Below, in pieces: positions 9,721-18,089 of a stretch of 64,000 nucleotides of DNA. Location: positions 620,001 to 684,000 of the forward strand of contig NZ_JALAMS010000001.1 of NCBI RefSeq assembly GCF_026790145.1. The letters run 5' to 3'. The notes under the pieces were generated by a model. That model was not told where the DNA came from and ran no database searches. It saw only the letters and a list, made by a program, of their open reading frames with translations. A program made the position numbers and the translations under genes. The DNA is from Bacillus_I endophytica_A. Lineage in GTDB: Bacteria > Bacillota > Bacilli > Bacillales > Bacillaceae_H. Each line of letters starts with the position of its first letter. Positions within the stretch are counted from its first letter, which is position 1.

Positions 9721-9730
9721 TAGTATACTA
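9721..9730. promoter_or_regulatory. TAGTATACTA palindrome, candidate HxlR-region element
   Basis: A perfect 10-bp palindrome in the hxlA-hxlR divergent region. Nine of its bases (AGTATACTA) recur at 9782-9790, 61 bp away. On the minus strand it supplies a TATACT -10 box with only a weak -35 (TTTCAT), as expected for an activator-dependent hxlA promoter. HxlR is known to bind upstream of hxlAB; that these are its sites is my inference. Confidence 0.4.
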
Positions 9731-9759
9731 GGTATATTATTCTTATGAAAGTACGCACT

Positions 9760-9789
9760 TTGAAATCATATAGTGTCTAAAAGTATACT
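9760..9789 (+). promoter_or_regulatory. hxlR promoter
   Basis: TTGAAA (9760-9765), 18 bp, TATACT (9784-9789). It gives a short leader of about 20 nt before the TTG start at 9815. Confidence 0.55.
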
Positions 9790-9814
9790 ATGAGAAAAGG
9801 AATGGTGGAGGAAA

Positions 9815-10162
9815 TTGCCGAATTTTGCAGAAAAAACATTTAATTGTGAAAAGGAACTAACGCTAGCTGTTATAGGTGGAAAGTGGAAGATGCTTATTTT
9901 ATGGCACTTAGGGAAAGAAGGAACAAAACGATTTGGTGAATTAAAAGCTCTTATGCCGGGGATTACGCAGCGCATGTTAGTGAACCAGCTTAGAGAGCTT
10001 GAAGCACACTTTATTGTGCATCGTGAAGTGTATCCTGTTGTGCCTCCAAAAGTAGAATATTCTTTAACAGAACACGGGAAAAGTTTGATGCCAATTTTAG
10101 ATGCGATGTATGAATGGGGAAAAGATTATATGGAAAATGTATTAGAAAAGCATGAAAGCTAG
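9815..10162 (+). CDS. hxlR: HxlR-family winged-helix regulator of hxlAB
   Basis: The 115-residue protein begins at TTG (GGTGGAGGA is placed well upstream of it). It has the HxlR/DUF24 pattern: Cys near residue 11 ([16 protein letters not shown]), the helix-turn-helix [20 protein letters not shown], and the wing [12 protein letters not shown]. In B. subtilis HxlR activates hxlAB in response to formaldehyde; the conserved N-terminal Cys is the usual sensor in this family. Its place, divergent to hxlA, matches that role. Confidence 0.92.
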   Translation: MPNFAEKTFNCEKELTLAVIGGKWKMLILWHLGKEGTKRFGELKALMPGITQRMLVNQLRELEAHFIVHREVYPVVPPKVEYSLTEHGKSLMPILDAMYEWGKDYMENVLEKHES

Positions 10163-10184
10163 CAGGATATCCTTGCTAGCTTTT
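10155..10184. terminator. Bidirectional terminator between hxlR and the GNAT gene
   Basis: AAAGCTAGCA and TGCTAGCTTT form the stem over the hxlR stop codon. T-rich flanks are present for the plus strand and weaker ones for the minus strand. Confidence 0.75.
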
Positions 10185-10190
10185 GGCGTT

Positions 10191-10697
10191 TTATTGTAAT
10201 TTGTATACTTCTCTAAAAAGTTGTTCTTTTATGGTAGAAAACTCGCTATCATTGAGCAGGCTAGGTGTGCTCATAATATCAAGTGGAATAAAATCCTCAC
10301 CTTTTTGAAGCGGAGGCTGCATGTAAGGAAAATCATTTTTATGAAAGCCAAGGTTTTCATAAAAACGAATTCTGCGCTCTGTAATATCGTCACAGCAAGG
10401 TTCCACTTCAAGAATTGTAGGCTTATTTGTTGACTGTAAATGGTCATGAATGAGCAGTTTGCCTAATCCTTGACCACGGCAAGAAGAGGAAACAGCGATA
10501 TGTTCAATAAATGAAAAGGTAGGAAACTGCCAAGAAGCTAGAAAAGCTACAATCTCGCCATTTTCATTTTCTTTTGTTTTGATGCTGTATTGTTCATAAT
10601 TAAGAAGTTCTAGCTGTCCTTCTCGAGTTCGTCGTTCTGATGGTGGAAAAGCCGCTTCCATAAGGGAGTACACGGCATTAAAAGTTTGGATATTCAT
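10191..10697 (-). CDS. GNAT-family N-acetyltransferase
   Basis: A 168-residue GNAT fold. The acetyl-CoA pyrophosphate loop is visible as SCRGQGLGKLL near residue 93, preceded by the beta-4 strand FIEHIAVS, and followed by RFYENLGF, the usual beta-5/alpha-4 pair. The acceptor is unknown. It follows the GntR-type gene by 14 bp on the same strand, so both are probably transcribed together. SD GAAGGA precedes ATG. Confidence 0.85.
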   Translation of the reverse strand: MNIQTFNAVYSLMEAAFPPSERRTREGQLELLNYEQYSIKTKENENGEIVAFLASWQFPTFSFIEHIAVSSSCRGQGLGKLLIHDHLQSTNKPTILEVEPCCDDITERRIRFYENLGFHKNDFPYMQPPLQKGEDFIPLDIMSTPSLLNDSEFSTIKEQLFREVYKLQ

Positions 10698-10711
10698 TGC
10701 TGTTCCTTCTT

Positions 10712-11389
10712 TTATTGATGATTTGTAATCACAATTTTTAGATGTTGAAGATCATTATTAATGTGCTCTTTCATAAGCAACAAAGCTTTTTCTTCATCAC
10801 GATTTTTAATAAGTTCAAAAATCTCTTCATGTTCTTTTACAATGCGCTGACATCTTTGTTCTCCTTCCATGTTCAGCTTTCGATAAAAGTAAGTAAGAGA
10901 CTGAAGATCGTTAATTTGTTTTTGTAGGCGCTTGTTGTTTGTAGAACGTCTAATAATTTGATGAAACTCCGTGTTTAAATGAAGCATCTCTTTGCTTCCT
11001 TTTTGATTATCTTTTAAGTTTCTAATTACTTCTCTTGACTGCTTCAAGTTCTCTGAAAGTTTTTTAATATCTTCGTCTCTTGCATGACGAGCTGCTAATG
11101 AAGCTGCAAGTGATTCAAGTGCTTTACGGCATTCATAAATATCTTCAACGTCTTTTAACGTTGGTTCATAGACTGTCACTCTTGATTTTTCGTCTGTTAC
11201 TAAAAGTCCTTCTTGTTCAAGAGCTCGGATTGCTTCTCTGACAGGACTTCTACTAATTTCAAATTCACGAGCAATTTTGGTTTCATAAATGCGTTCTCCT
11301 GGCTGAAAAACTTCTTTGAAAATCATTTCTTTCAGTGATTTGTACACTTGCTCATGATAAGAAAGCGATTTCTTTATTGAATACGTCAT
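10712..11389 (-). CDS. GntR-family regulator, FadR/FCD subgroup
   Basis: The N-terminal winged helix (residues about 10-75) carries the GntR signature FEISRSPVREAIRALEQEGLL. The C-terminal all-helical FCD ligand domain has the expected metal/acid-binding residues in EFHQIIRR and KEHEEIFELI. Members sense small organic acids or sugar acids. Two ATGs exist (11395, 11389); GAGGT lies 2 nt from the first and 8 nt from the second, so the second is chosen. The target operon cannot be told; it may control itself and the GNAT gene. Confidence 0.85.
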   Translation of the reverse strand: MTYSIKKSLSYHEQVYKSLKEMIFKEVFQPGERIYETKIAREFEISRSPVREAIRALEQEGLLVTDEKSRVTVYEPTLKDVEDIYECRKALESLAASLAARHARDEDIKKLSENLKQSREVIRNLKDNQKGSKEMLHLNTEFHQIIRRSTNNKRLQKQINDLQSLTYFYRKLNMEGEQRCQRIVKEHEEIFELIKNRDEEKALLLMKEHINNDLQHLKIVITNHQ

Positions 11390-11646
11390 GGCCATTACCT
11401 CACATTCATTACGTACAGTTCCTCTATTATATTATCAGAAAACAGCAAGGATAGGAAAAAAGAATACAAGAAATATCGCAGAGAATAACGAAGAAAGATG
11501 AGGAAGGGAGAGTTAATATACCGGAATTTTACTGGACCTTTACATTTGTATTACATATTAATTAGAAGCGTAGTTCTTTATTGGAAGAGGGAAATAGTTA
11601 TGATAGAGTTTAAAAGCTAACACGCAAAAAAGAAAAGGTGAGAAAG

Positions 11647-12228
11647 ATGTTTGGATTTCTTTGGACGATTTTCGGTTCAGCTGTTCCGCCGTTAGTTGCG
11701 ACGTCTATTTTGTATGTTCTTACCCTTTCTTTTCTGGAAAAAAAGAGGGAAAATCCGTTTAAGGTAAGCCGTTTCTTTCTAAAAAGTGCACTCGGCATAA
11801 GTACTATCTCTATTTTATTTATCACGATGTACCCGACAGGCTATAATTATGGAGATGCACGAGTGCTTAATGTTGAACCATTAAAAGGGATGTACAATTT
11901 GCTTCTGTATTCAACAGATCCAAATGTCACAATAAGCAACTTAGGATTGAATATTTTGCTTTTTATGCCGTTTGGCTTTTTTCTTTTTCTCTGCTTGAGA
12001 AAAAAAGCGTCCCTTTTTAAAGTCACTTTTTATGGAATGTGTTTGTCCTTTGCTGTAGAGCTATTTCAATATATTTTCCCAATTGGAAGATCAACAGACG
12101 TCGATGACCTTATTCTCAATACAGTGGGGACATTGATAGGAGCTAGTTTAGCTAAAATATTAAATGCTATGCTTTCTTCGTCTACAAAAGAGAAATTAGG
12201 AAAAAAACTCAATTTACTGATGAAATAA
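11647..12228 (+). CDS. VanZ-like membrane protein
   Basis: About 193 residues with four to five membrane helices. The VanZ family core is recognisable: NLGLNILLFMPFGFFL and the late motif FPIGRSTDVDDLILNTVGTLIG. VanZ gives low-level teicoplanin resistance in enterococci; most chromosomal homologues have no proven role. The ATG at 11647 fits the AAGGTGAG ribosome site better than the GTG at 11638. The 240 bp before it show no other gene. Confidence 0.85.
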   Translation: MFGFLWTIFGSAVPPLVATSILYVLTLSFLEKKRENPFKVSRFFLKSALGISTISILFITMYPTGYNYGDARVLNVEPLKGMYNLLLYSTDPNVTISNLGLNILLFMPFGFFLFLCLRKKASLFKVTFYGMCLSFAVELFQYIFPIGRSTDVDDLILNTVGTLIGASLAKILNAMLSSSTKEKLGKKLNLLMK

Positions 12229-12283
12229 TTTAGAATGGAAAGGGAGAAGAAGTGTTGGAGTTATCTGAAAATAGTAAAATCAA

Positions 12284-12312
12284 TTGACTTTTTCTCTCTT
12301 TCCTATTACAGT
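12284..12312 (+). promoter_or_regulatory. Candidate promoter of the NhaC-type gene
   Basis: TTGACT (12284-12289), 17 bp, TACAGT (12307-12312). It would give a leader of about 125 nt containing the terminator-like hairpin at 12388-12417. Confidence 0.4.
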
Positions 12313-12387
12313 ATGAAAGAATGTTTGTAAAAACGTTTAAAATGACGAGAAATATTTTTTCTGTTTATATACAAAGTATGACAATTG

Positions 12388-12417
12388 TTCTTCTTTCTTG
12401 CTAAGAAGAATTTTTTT
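12388..12417 (+). terminator. Terminator-like hairpin in the leader of the NhaC gene
   Basis: TTCTTCTT and AAGAAGAA form an 8-bp AT-rich stem with a 7-nt loop, directly followed by seven T. It lies 29 bp before the start of the antiporter gene, where a terminator makes sense only as an attenuator or as the distal end of the VanZ transcript. Confidence 0.5.
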
Positions 12418-12445
12418 ATTGAAAAAAGAAAGAGGTGTTTACAAC

Positions 12446-13750
12446 ATGAAAAATCCGAGAGGAAATCCTCTTGCTTTGTTTCCGCTCGTTCTATTCCTCG
12501 GTCTTTTTCTTGGCTCAGGAATCATTACAGGCGATTTTTATCAGCTTCCTGTACTTGTAGCAATCATTATTGCTTCTATTGTTGCTCTTATGTTTAATCG
12601 AAAAGAGAGTTTATCTGAAAAAGTAGAGCGGTTTTCAAAAGGCGCAGGTCATTCTGACATTATGATTATGGTTCTTATTTTTATACTAGCAGGTGCGTTT
12701 TCACAAGCTGCTCAGGATATGGGGGCAGTAGAAGCAACGGTTAATATGGCTTTATCCATTCTTCCTGCTAATTTAATCCTAGCTGGCCTTTTTGTTATTG
12801 GTGCCTTTTTATCTATTTCAATGGGAACTTCAGTAGGGACGATTGCCGCTCTTGGTCCAATTGGTGTTGGTTTAAGTACTCAAACCGATATTTCACTTCC
12901 ATTAACAATGGCAACAGTTGTTGGTGGTGCTATGTTTGGCGACAATTTGTCATTTATCTCCGATACAACAATTGCTTCTGTTCGTACACAGCAAACTGAA
13001 ATGAAAGATAAGTTCAAAGTAAACTTCTTTATCGTTTTGCCTGCAGCAATTGTGACTATTATATTGCTAATGTTTATGACGACAGGCAATACAACGCCTG
13101 TTAGTGAACATGACTTTAATATTATTAAAGTACTTCCATATGTTGCTGTTCTTGTTACTGCTCTTTGTGGTGTGAATGTGTTGGCAGTATTAACAGGAGG
13201 TGTAGCTGTAGCTGGGATTATTGGTATTACGACAAACAGCTATAGTTTAACAGAGTATTTTAGTTCCATTAAAGATGGAATTGGAGGCATGTCAGAGCTT
13301 GTTATTTTATCGATGCTTATTGGTGGTATGGTAGAGATAATCCGACACAACGGAGGAATTCATTATCTTCTTCACGTGTTAACGAAAAACATCTCTTCTA
13401 AAAAAGGTGCAGAGTTTGGGATTGCTGGTCTTGTTAGTCTTACAAACATGGCAACAGCTAACAATACAATCTCTATTCTTTTTGCAGGACCACTTGCGCG
13501 AAATGTTGCAGATCAGTATGGTATTGATCGTCGAAAATCAGCAAGTATTTTAGATATTTTTGCATGCTTTATTCAAGGGATTATTCCATATGGGGCCCAA
13601 ATGTTAGCTGCGGCTCAGTTCGCTTCTATTTCACCGGTGGAAATCTTACCATACGTGTACTATCCATTTTTAATTGCTCTTTGCGGCATTATTGCGATTT
13701 TAATTGGTTACCCGCGTTTTTCACCTAAGCAAAAGCAGACAGAAAAATAA
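12446..13750 (+). CDS. NhaC-family Na+/H+ antiporter (or related ion/organic acid exchanger)
   Basis: The 434-residue polytopic protein has about eleven membrane helices. Family traits include SMGTSVGTIAALGPIG, GGAMFGDNLSFISDTTIASVR with its membrane Asp residues (the ion-coupling motif of NhaC-type antiporters), and TNMATANNTISILFAGP. It would exchange Na+ for H+, though some relatives swap organic acids. ATG 12446 follows AGAGGTG; the frame is open 16 codons upstream but without a ribosome site. A terminator-like hairpin in its leader suggests attenuation. Confidence 0.82.
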   Translation: MKNPRGNPLALFPLVLFLGLFLGSGIITGDFYQLPVLVAIIIASIVALMFNRKESLSEKVERFSKGAGHSDIMIMVLIFILAGAFSQAAQDMGAVEATVNMALSILPANLILAGLFVIGAFLSISMGTSVGTIAALGPIGVGLSTQTDISLPLTMATVVGGAMFGDNLSFISDTTIASVRTQQTEMKDKFKVNFFIVLPAAIVTIILLMFMTTGNTTPVSEHDFNIIKVLPYVAVLVTALCGVNVLAVLTGGVAVAGIIGITTNSYSLTEYFSSIKDGIGGMSELVILSMLIGGMVEIIRHNGGIHYLLHVLTKNISSKKGAEFGIAGLVSLTNMATANNTISILFAGPLARNVADQYGIDRRKSASILDIFACFIQGIIPYGAQMLAAAQFASISPVEILPYVYYPFLIALCGIIAILIGYPRFSPKQKQTEK

Positions 13751-13783
13751 GTATTTCGAGTAGTAGGAGTATATGCCATAATA

Positions 13784-13816
13784 AAAGAGGGCTTTTCCAA
13801 GTGAAAAGCCCTCTTC
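13784..13816. terminator. Hairpin after the NhaC gene
   Basis: AGAGGGCTTTTC and GAAAAGCCCTCT form a 12-bp stem with a short loop. The following T-tract is weak on the plus strand and better on the minus strand (CTCTTTTATT). It probably ends the antiporter transcript, with the next gene starting 27 bp later. Confidence 0.65.
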
Positions 13817-13842
13817 TAGTTCAAATAAAGGAGAAAGAAGAC

Positions 13843-14727
13843 ATGAAAGCTATTTTATTCGTGCTTGCTGGTTCGTGCAGCTATGGAATTTTATCAACCA
13901 TTGTGAAAATCTCTTATTCAAAAGGATTCGGTGTTGAAAATGTAATTGGAAGTCAGATGCTAATTGGTGCTGTGCTTCTGTGGGTGTTAAATTTATTTTG
14001 TAAGCGCAATCGTTTGACATGGAAACAAAAGATGAAGCTGATTGCTGTTGGATGTTTCACATTTTCAACGAGCGTGCTTTATTATAATGCTTTAAAAACC
14101 ATTCCAGCTTCAATTGCTATTGTTCTTCTTTTCCAATTTACATGGATGGGGATTTTGTTGGAAAGTATCTTTGCTAAAAAACGACCAAGTGCTCGGTACG
14201 TTGTATCCGCTCTGTTTCTTTTAGGAGGAACAGTGCTAGCTGGTGCTTTGTTAGAAGGAAAAGGACTTCAATTGGATCCAAAAGGAATTGCACTTGGGCT
14301 TCTTGCCGCATTGTCTTTTGCTTTATTTATTTTTTCTAGTGGCAAAGTAGAAGTGAGTGTACCACCTATTCAGCGCAGTGCTTACATGAGTATTGGAGCA
14401 GTTGTGTTAACATTTATTGTCCTTCAGCCAACTTTTGTGTTTAACGGAGACTTAGGGGAGGGCCTGTGGCTGTGGGGAAGCACGCTCGGTCTTTTTGGAG
14501 CATGCTTGCCACCGTTGCTTTTTGCACTTGGTATGCCTAAAGTGGATCCTGGAATTGGCAGTATTTTAGGAGCTGCAGAGCTTCCAACAGCTGTTATTTG
14601 TTCAGGGATCTTTCTTCATGAGTCTATTTCACCCTTACAGTGGACAGGATTAATTCTTATTTTTGTGGGGATTGCTTATCCGCAGTTTAAAGGGGTCACA
14701 AAAACTAAAATAAGACAGCAAATGTAA
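13843..14727 (+). CDS. EamA/DMT-family transporter
   Basis: The 294-residue protein holds ten membrane helices in two EamA repeats, the fold of drug/metabolite exporters (RhaT/YdcZ-like). The first repeat ends near ALKTIPASIAIVLLFQFTWMG and the second near GSILGAAELPTAVICS. Exported substrate unknown. ATG 13843 follows AAAGGAG; the frame upstream runs into the preceding hairpin and is ignored. Confidence 0.85.
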   Translation: MKAILFVLAGSCSYGILSTIVKISYSKGFGVENVIGSQMLIGAVLLWVLNLFCKRNRLTWKQKMKLIAVGCFTFSTSVLYYNALKTIPASIAIVLLFQFTWMGILLESIFAKKRPSARYVVSALFLLGGTVLAGALLEGKGLQLDPKGIALGLLAALSFALFIFSSGKVEVSVPPIQRSAYMSIGAVVLTFIVLQPTFVFNGDLGEGLWLWGSTLGLFGACLPPLLFALGMPKVDPGIGSILGAAELPTAVICSGIFLHESISPLQWTGLILIFVGIAYPQFKGVTKTKIRQQM

Positions 14728-14755
14728 AACCACGCACTTGGCGTGGTTTTTTGTT
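14726..14755. terminator. Terminator after the EamA transporter
   Basis: AAAACCACGC and GCGTGGTTTT with a 5-nt loop, then TT; the run of A on the other side lets it also end the convergent minus-strand pair. Confidence 0.88.
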
Positions 14756-14924
14756 ATCTTTTACGATGAAGCTTCTTTTCTTTTGTTTTGCTTGATTGAT
14801 CTTTGTTATGTTTATTTCCTTTGCTATTATCACCGCTTGTGATTTCTTCTCCTGATTCAACTAAATAATGCTGAAGTTTTGGAGAGTTTTGATTCATGCT
14901 GCCTTTGTTTGGTTTTTTAGTCAT
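14754..14924 (-). CDS. Small basic hydrophilic protein, 56 residues
   Basis: ATG at 14924 follows AAAGGAGTG at 9 nt. The product starts MTKKPNKGSMNQNSP and ends KEKKLHRKR. It is Lys/Asn/Ser-rich with no hydrophobic stretch, like many minor spore or nucleic-acid-binding proteins, but I do not recognise a family. It begins 15 bp after the DUF3892 gene on the same strand, so the two are likely one transcript. Confidence 0.65.
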   Translation of the reverse strand: MTKKPNKGSMNQNSPKLQHYLVESGEEITSGDNSKGNKHNKDQSSKTKEKKLHRKR

Positions 14925-14939
14925 CTAAGGACACTCCTT

Positions 14940-15167
14940 TTAGAATAGAGGTAGTTGATCGAGATTATTATCTTTTCGATTATCAGGGTTGCTTCTTATA
15001 TAAGTTCCCCCATCTTTTCCTTTAAATGCGCTGACGTTAGCAATTGAACCTGCTAAAACTTCTTGCAGAGCTTCTTCATATAAAAGCAAAGAACCATCGG
15101 AAGTTTTGAATGCTGTCAGATCTCCATCCGCATTTTTTTGCACAGCAACAAACTGTTTTTGTTCCAT
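14940..15167 (-). CDS. DUF3892-domain protein, 75 residues
   Basis: Starts MEQKQFVAVQKN after GGAGG and ends NNLDQLPLF. The pattern of an N-terminal strand, GDLTAFKTSDG, a middle helix YEEALQEVLAG and GGTYIRSNPD followed by NNL-LP is that of DUF3892, a small domain of unknown role common in Bacillaceae. A TTG-type start 13 codons upstream lacks a ribosome site. Confidence 0.75.
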   Translation of the reverse strand: MEQKQFVAVQKNADGDLTAFKTSDGSLLLYEEALQEVLAGSIANVSAFKGKDGGTYIRSNPDNRKDNNLDQLPLF

Positions 15168-15259
15168 AAACTTTCCTCCTTCTTTAATCTTTAATATTTG
15201 AGTCATCGATAAATTTATGTATTATAAAAGAAAAGGGAGAGAAAGAGGAGGATACAGAG

Positions 15260-15952
15260 ATGGAGAAACAATTTAAATGGCATGAAACATCAAAAGAAAA
15301 ATGGGACAATCAAGCAAATACATGGAACAGCAAAAGCAAAGAAATGTGGGAAACAGGAAGCAGGAGTATTGTAATTCCAACAATTGAGAAGTTTGCACAA
15401 AAAGGTGAAAAATATCTTGATGTTGGCTGTGGCGATGGGTTTGGTTCTTCTCTTTTACATAGCAAAAATATAAATGTAACAGGAGTTGATTTGTCTTCTA
15501 AAATGATTGAGAAAGCAGCAGAGCTTTTTGGACGAGAGAGATTGAAATTTGTTCAAGGTGATTTTGCATCTCTTCCTTTTGGAGACGAAGAATTCGATGG
15601 AGCAATGGTCATTAATGCATTGGAGTGGATAGAAACCCCACTTTCTTCTCTACAAGAATTAAAAAGAGTATTAAAAAAGGGAGGAAAGGCTTTTGTTGCA
15701 ATTTTAGGGCCTACAGCAGGGCCAAGGTCAAACAGCTATGATCGCTTGTATGGAAAAGACGTGATTTGCAACACAATGATGCCGTGGGAATTTGAACGCA
15801 TGGCTTCTGAAAATGGGTGGGACGTTCTTGATGGTTATCCTGTTTATAAGACAGGCGTACAAAAGAACGAAGCTGACAGACTTTCTCGGCCACTTCAACA
15901 AGCCTTATCCTTCTTTTGGCTTTTTGTGCTAGAAAAAAAGAAAGAGCAGTAG
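15260..15952 (+). CDS. Class I SAM-dependent methyltransferase
   Basis: The 230-residue protein has a Rossmann methyltransferase core: motif I LDVGCGDGFGSSLL near residue 55, motif II TGVDLSSKMIEKA, and a post-core strand FDGAMVINALEWIETP. It resembles ubiquinone/UbiE-type small-molecule methyltransferases, but substrate is unknown. Start ATG follows AGAGGAGG. The stop codon lies in its own terminator, and the convergent metA follows. Confidence 0.85.
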   Translation: MEKQFKWHETSKEKWDNQANTWNSKSKEMWETGSRSIVIPTIEKFAQKGEKYLDVGCGDGFGSSLLHSKNINVTGVDLSSKMIEKAAELFGRERLKFVQGDFASLPFGDEEFDGAMVINALEWIETPLSSLQELKRVLKKGGKAFVAILGPTAGPRSNSYDRLYGKDVICNTMMPWEFERMASENGWDVLDGYPVYKTGVQKNEADRLSRPLQQALSFFWLFVLEKKKEQ

Positions 15953-15966
15953 ATGCTCTTTCTTTT
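15938..15966 (+). terminator. Terminator overlapping the methyltransferase stop
   Basis: AAAGAGCA and TGCTCTTT stem with loop GTAGA-type, then CTTTT. Confidence 0.75.
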
Positions 15967-15994
15967 ACTGTTGTAGTGCGGACAAGCGGTTCTT

Positions 15995-16903
15995 TCAATT
16001 CCAATTGTAAGGCGTTTCTTGATAAACATAATAGTTAAGCCAATTCATAAATAAAAGATTGGCATGTGAGCGCCATGTTTTAAGTGGAGAGCTTGCAGGG
16101 TCATTGTTTGGGAAATAATGACGCGGTACTTGAATTTCCAGTCCTTTTTGGATATCCCGGTCATATTCTTCTTTTAATGTTTGAACATCATATTCAGGAT
16201 GGCCCGTTACAAAAATAAACTTCTCATCACGAGACATCATTAAATAAGCGCCTGCTTCTTCTGATGAAGAAAGAAGCTCAAGGTCAGGATGCCTTTTGAC
16301 TTCTTCTATATCTACATCTGTATGACGTGAATGAGGAGAGAAAAATAGATCATCAAACCCTCTGAGCAGTTTTACTGGTTCAGCAATGGAAGTATGAGAA
16401 AAAACACCTGCACACTTTTTATCAAGAGGAATTTTATCAATTCCAAAATGATGGTAAAGCCCAGCTTGTGCACCCCAGCATACGTGCATAGTAGAAGTGA
16501 CGTTAGTTTTACACCAGTCCATAATTTCACAGAGCTCGTGCCAGTATGTAACGTCACGAAATGGCATATGTTCAACAGGAGCTCCTGTAATAATCATCCC
16601 GTCAAATTTTTGATGCTTAATCTGTGGGAACGTTGAATAAAAGCGTTCAAGATGAGTTTTACTCGTTGTTTTTGCTTGGTGTGTTTCAGGATGAATAAGC
16701 GTTATATTCACTTGAAGAGGAGAGTTTCCAAGCAGGCGTAAAAATTGAGTTTCAGCCTTTTCTTTTTGAGGCATAAGATTTAAAATAACGATATTTAATG
16801 GACGAATGTCTTGGGTGAAAGCTCTTGTTTCATCCATTACGAAGATCCGCTCGCTTGTAAGTATTTCTTTTGCCGGAAGATCAAAGGGGATGTTAATCGG
16901 CAT
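15995..16903 (-). CDS. metA: Homoserine O-acetyltransferase (MetA family)
   Basis: At 302 residues this is a full-length MetA, first step of methionine synthesis from homoserine. The nucleophile is Cys142 in HVCWGAQAG; Glu in the later VTGHPEYD region completes the site. Residue 111 is Glu (GAPVEHM). In the family Glu111 is known to select acetyl-CoA and Gly succinyl-CoA, so the name succinyltransferase would be misleading here. SD AGGAGGG precedes ATG. No S-box leader is seen in the short upstream region. Confidence 0.95.
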   Translation of the reverse strand: MPINIPFDLPAKEILTSERIFVMDETRAFTQDIRPLNIVILNLMPQKEKAETQFLRLLGNSPLQVNITLIHPETHQAKTTSKTHLERFYSTFPQIKHQKFDGMIITGAPVEHMPFRDVTYWHELCEIMDWCKTNVTSTMHVCWGAQAGLYHHFGIDKIPLDKKCAGVFSHTSIAEPVKLLRGFDDLFFSPHSRHTDVDIEEVKRHPDLELLSSSEEAGAYLMMSRDEKFIFVTGHPEYDVQTLKEEYDRDIQKGLEIQVPRHYFPNNDPASSPLKTWRSHANLLFMNWLNYYVYQETPYNWN

Positions 16904-16950
16904 GGAATATCCCTCCTGTTTCTAAAAATCTGAAAAATTGCAATAAATCT

Positions 16951-16979
16951 ATTATAAGAACAACTTCAAGAAGTTTCAA
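16951..16979 (-). promoter_or_regulatory. metA promoter
   Basis: On the minus strand TTGAAA, 17 bp, TATAAT: a near-perfect sigma-A promoter. The spacer contains AACTTC-2 bp-GAAGTT, an inverted repeat that could be an operator. The leader is about 40 nt, too short for a SAM riboswitch. Confidence 0.75.
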
Positions 16980-17084
16980 CAGAAAGTGTGAAAAATATTG
17001 GATAAACGATTATATAGGCAGTTTCATCTCTTGAAAAAAGGGAAAAGTAAAAAAAAGCTCGTTGACCTATAGGAGGAAATAAAG

Positions 17085-17591
17085 ATGAACATTTATCAAT
17101 TTTCAGCTCAAAATATAAAAGGTGAAGAACAGTCACTAGAACAATATAAAGGAAAAGTGATTATTGTTGTTAATACAGCAAGCAAATGTGGGTTTACTCC
17201 CCAGTTTGAAGGTCTTCAAAATTTATATGAAAAGTATAAAGACCGCAACTTTGTCATCTTAGGCTTTCCTTGTAATCAATTTGGCGGGCAGGAGCCTGGA
17301 GGCGAGGAGGAGATTCAATCGTTCTGCCAGCGTAACTATGGGGTTGACTTCCCAATGTTTGCAAAGGTAGATGTTAAAGGGGATAATGCTCATCCGCTTT
17401 TTCAGTACCTAGCTGAAAAAGCACCAGGCATATTAGGTTCGAAAGCTATTAAATGGAATTTTACAAAATTTTTAATTGATAAAGATGGTGAACCTGTTCA
17501 ACGGTTTAGTCCAAAAACGGCTCCGAAAGATTTAGAGCATGATATTGAACAGCTTTTAGAAGAAAAAACAGATGTTGTGCAAGAAAGATAA
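17085..17591 (+). CDS. bsaA: Glutathione peroxidase-family thiol peroxidase
   Basis: A 168-residue GPx fold. The peroxidatic residue is Cys35 in [12 protein letters not shown] (a Cys-type, not selenium enzyme). The Gln in [13 protein letters not shown] and Trp in KWNFTKF complete the catalytic tetrad. Firmicute members reduce peroxides with thioredoxin or bacillithiol. SD TAGGAGGAA. In B. subtilis bsaA also neighbours metA. Confidence 0.93.
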   Translation: MNIYQFSAQNIKGEEQSLEQYKGKVIIVVNTASKCGFTPQFEGLQNLYEKYKDRNFVILGFPCNQFGGQEPGGEEEIQSFCQRNYGVDFPMFAKVDVKGDNAHPLFQYLAEKAPGILGSKAIKWNFTKFLIDKDGEPVQRFSPKTAPKDLEHDIEQLLEEKTDVVQER

Positions 17592-17626
17592 AAAAGAAGC
17601 GGCGCTATAATGCCGCTTCTTTTTTA
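17591..17626. terminator. Bidirectional terminator between bsaA and the coat-like gene
   Basis: AAGAAGCGGC and GCCGCTTCTT around an 8-nt loop, A-run before and T-run after. Confidence 0.9.
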
Positions 17627-17627
17627 G

Positions 17628-18089
17628 TTAACGTTTCTTTTTTCCACATGAACAGGATGGTTCTTGTGGATAATGCTGAGGGTATTGATGTTCAGGCATC
17701 ATTTGATAGCCTTGATGAGGCATGTTGTAAGGCAGTTGTTGATGATGAGGCTTTTGCGTGTCATAATCTCCCATTGTGTGATGAGGCATATCCATATGCT
17801 GTGGTGCCATATCATACGGCATATTCATCATATGAGGTTCATGTCCCATATCGTAGTCTCCCATCACTTGCTGATCATCCATATGCGGCATCATGTTGTA
17901 GTCCATCACGTCATATTGTTCAGGCATATTGTGAGTGCCCATCATATGATCATGAGGCATGTTGTAAGGCAGTTGTTGTGTAGGGTTTGTCATTGGCTGA
18001 TGGCAAGGCATATGGTGCATGATTGGCTGGTGACAAGGCATAGGTTTTGGCATTGGCATACAACAGTGGTGATTTCTATGTCGAAACAT
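17628..18089 (-). CDS. Met/His/Pro-rich protein, probable spore coat component (CotD-like)
   Basis: The 153-residue low-complexity protein begins MFRHRNHHCCMPMPKPMPC and ends CSCGKKKR. It is built of repeated units: MPCHQP twice, QQLPYNMPH twice and MGDYD twice, with a high Met, His, Pro, Tyr and Gln content. Such composition and the N-terminal His/Cys cluster are typical of inner coat protein CotD and its relatives. A sigma-K-like -10 element precedes it. Met/His-rich tracts could bind copper, an alternative reading. SD GAGGAG precedes ATG. Confidence 0.6.
   Translation of the reverse strand: MFRHRNHHCCMPMPKPMPCHQPIMHHMPCHQPMTNPTQQLPYNMPHDHMMGTHNMPEQYDVMDYNMMPHMDDQQVMGDYDMGHEPHMMNMPYDMAPQHMDMPHHTMGDYDTQKPHHQQLPYNMPHQGYQMMPEHQYPQHYPQEPSCSCGKKKR

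Noticed and set aside
13801..13842. Extended N-terminus for the EamA transporter
   Set aside because: The upstream codons lie inside the preceding terminator hairpin and have no ribosome site.
16904..16950. SAM riboswitch (S-box) before metA
   Set aside because: The leader from the TATAAT promoter to the start is only about 40 nt, far too short.
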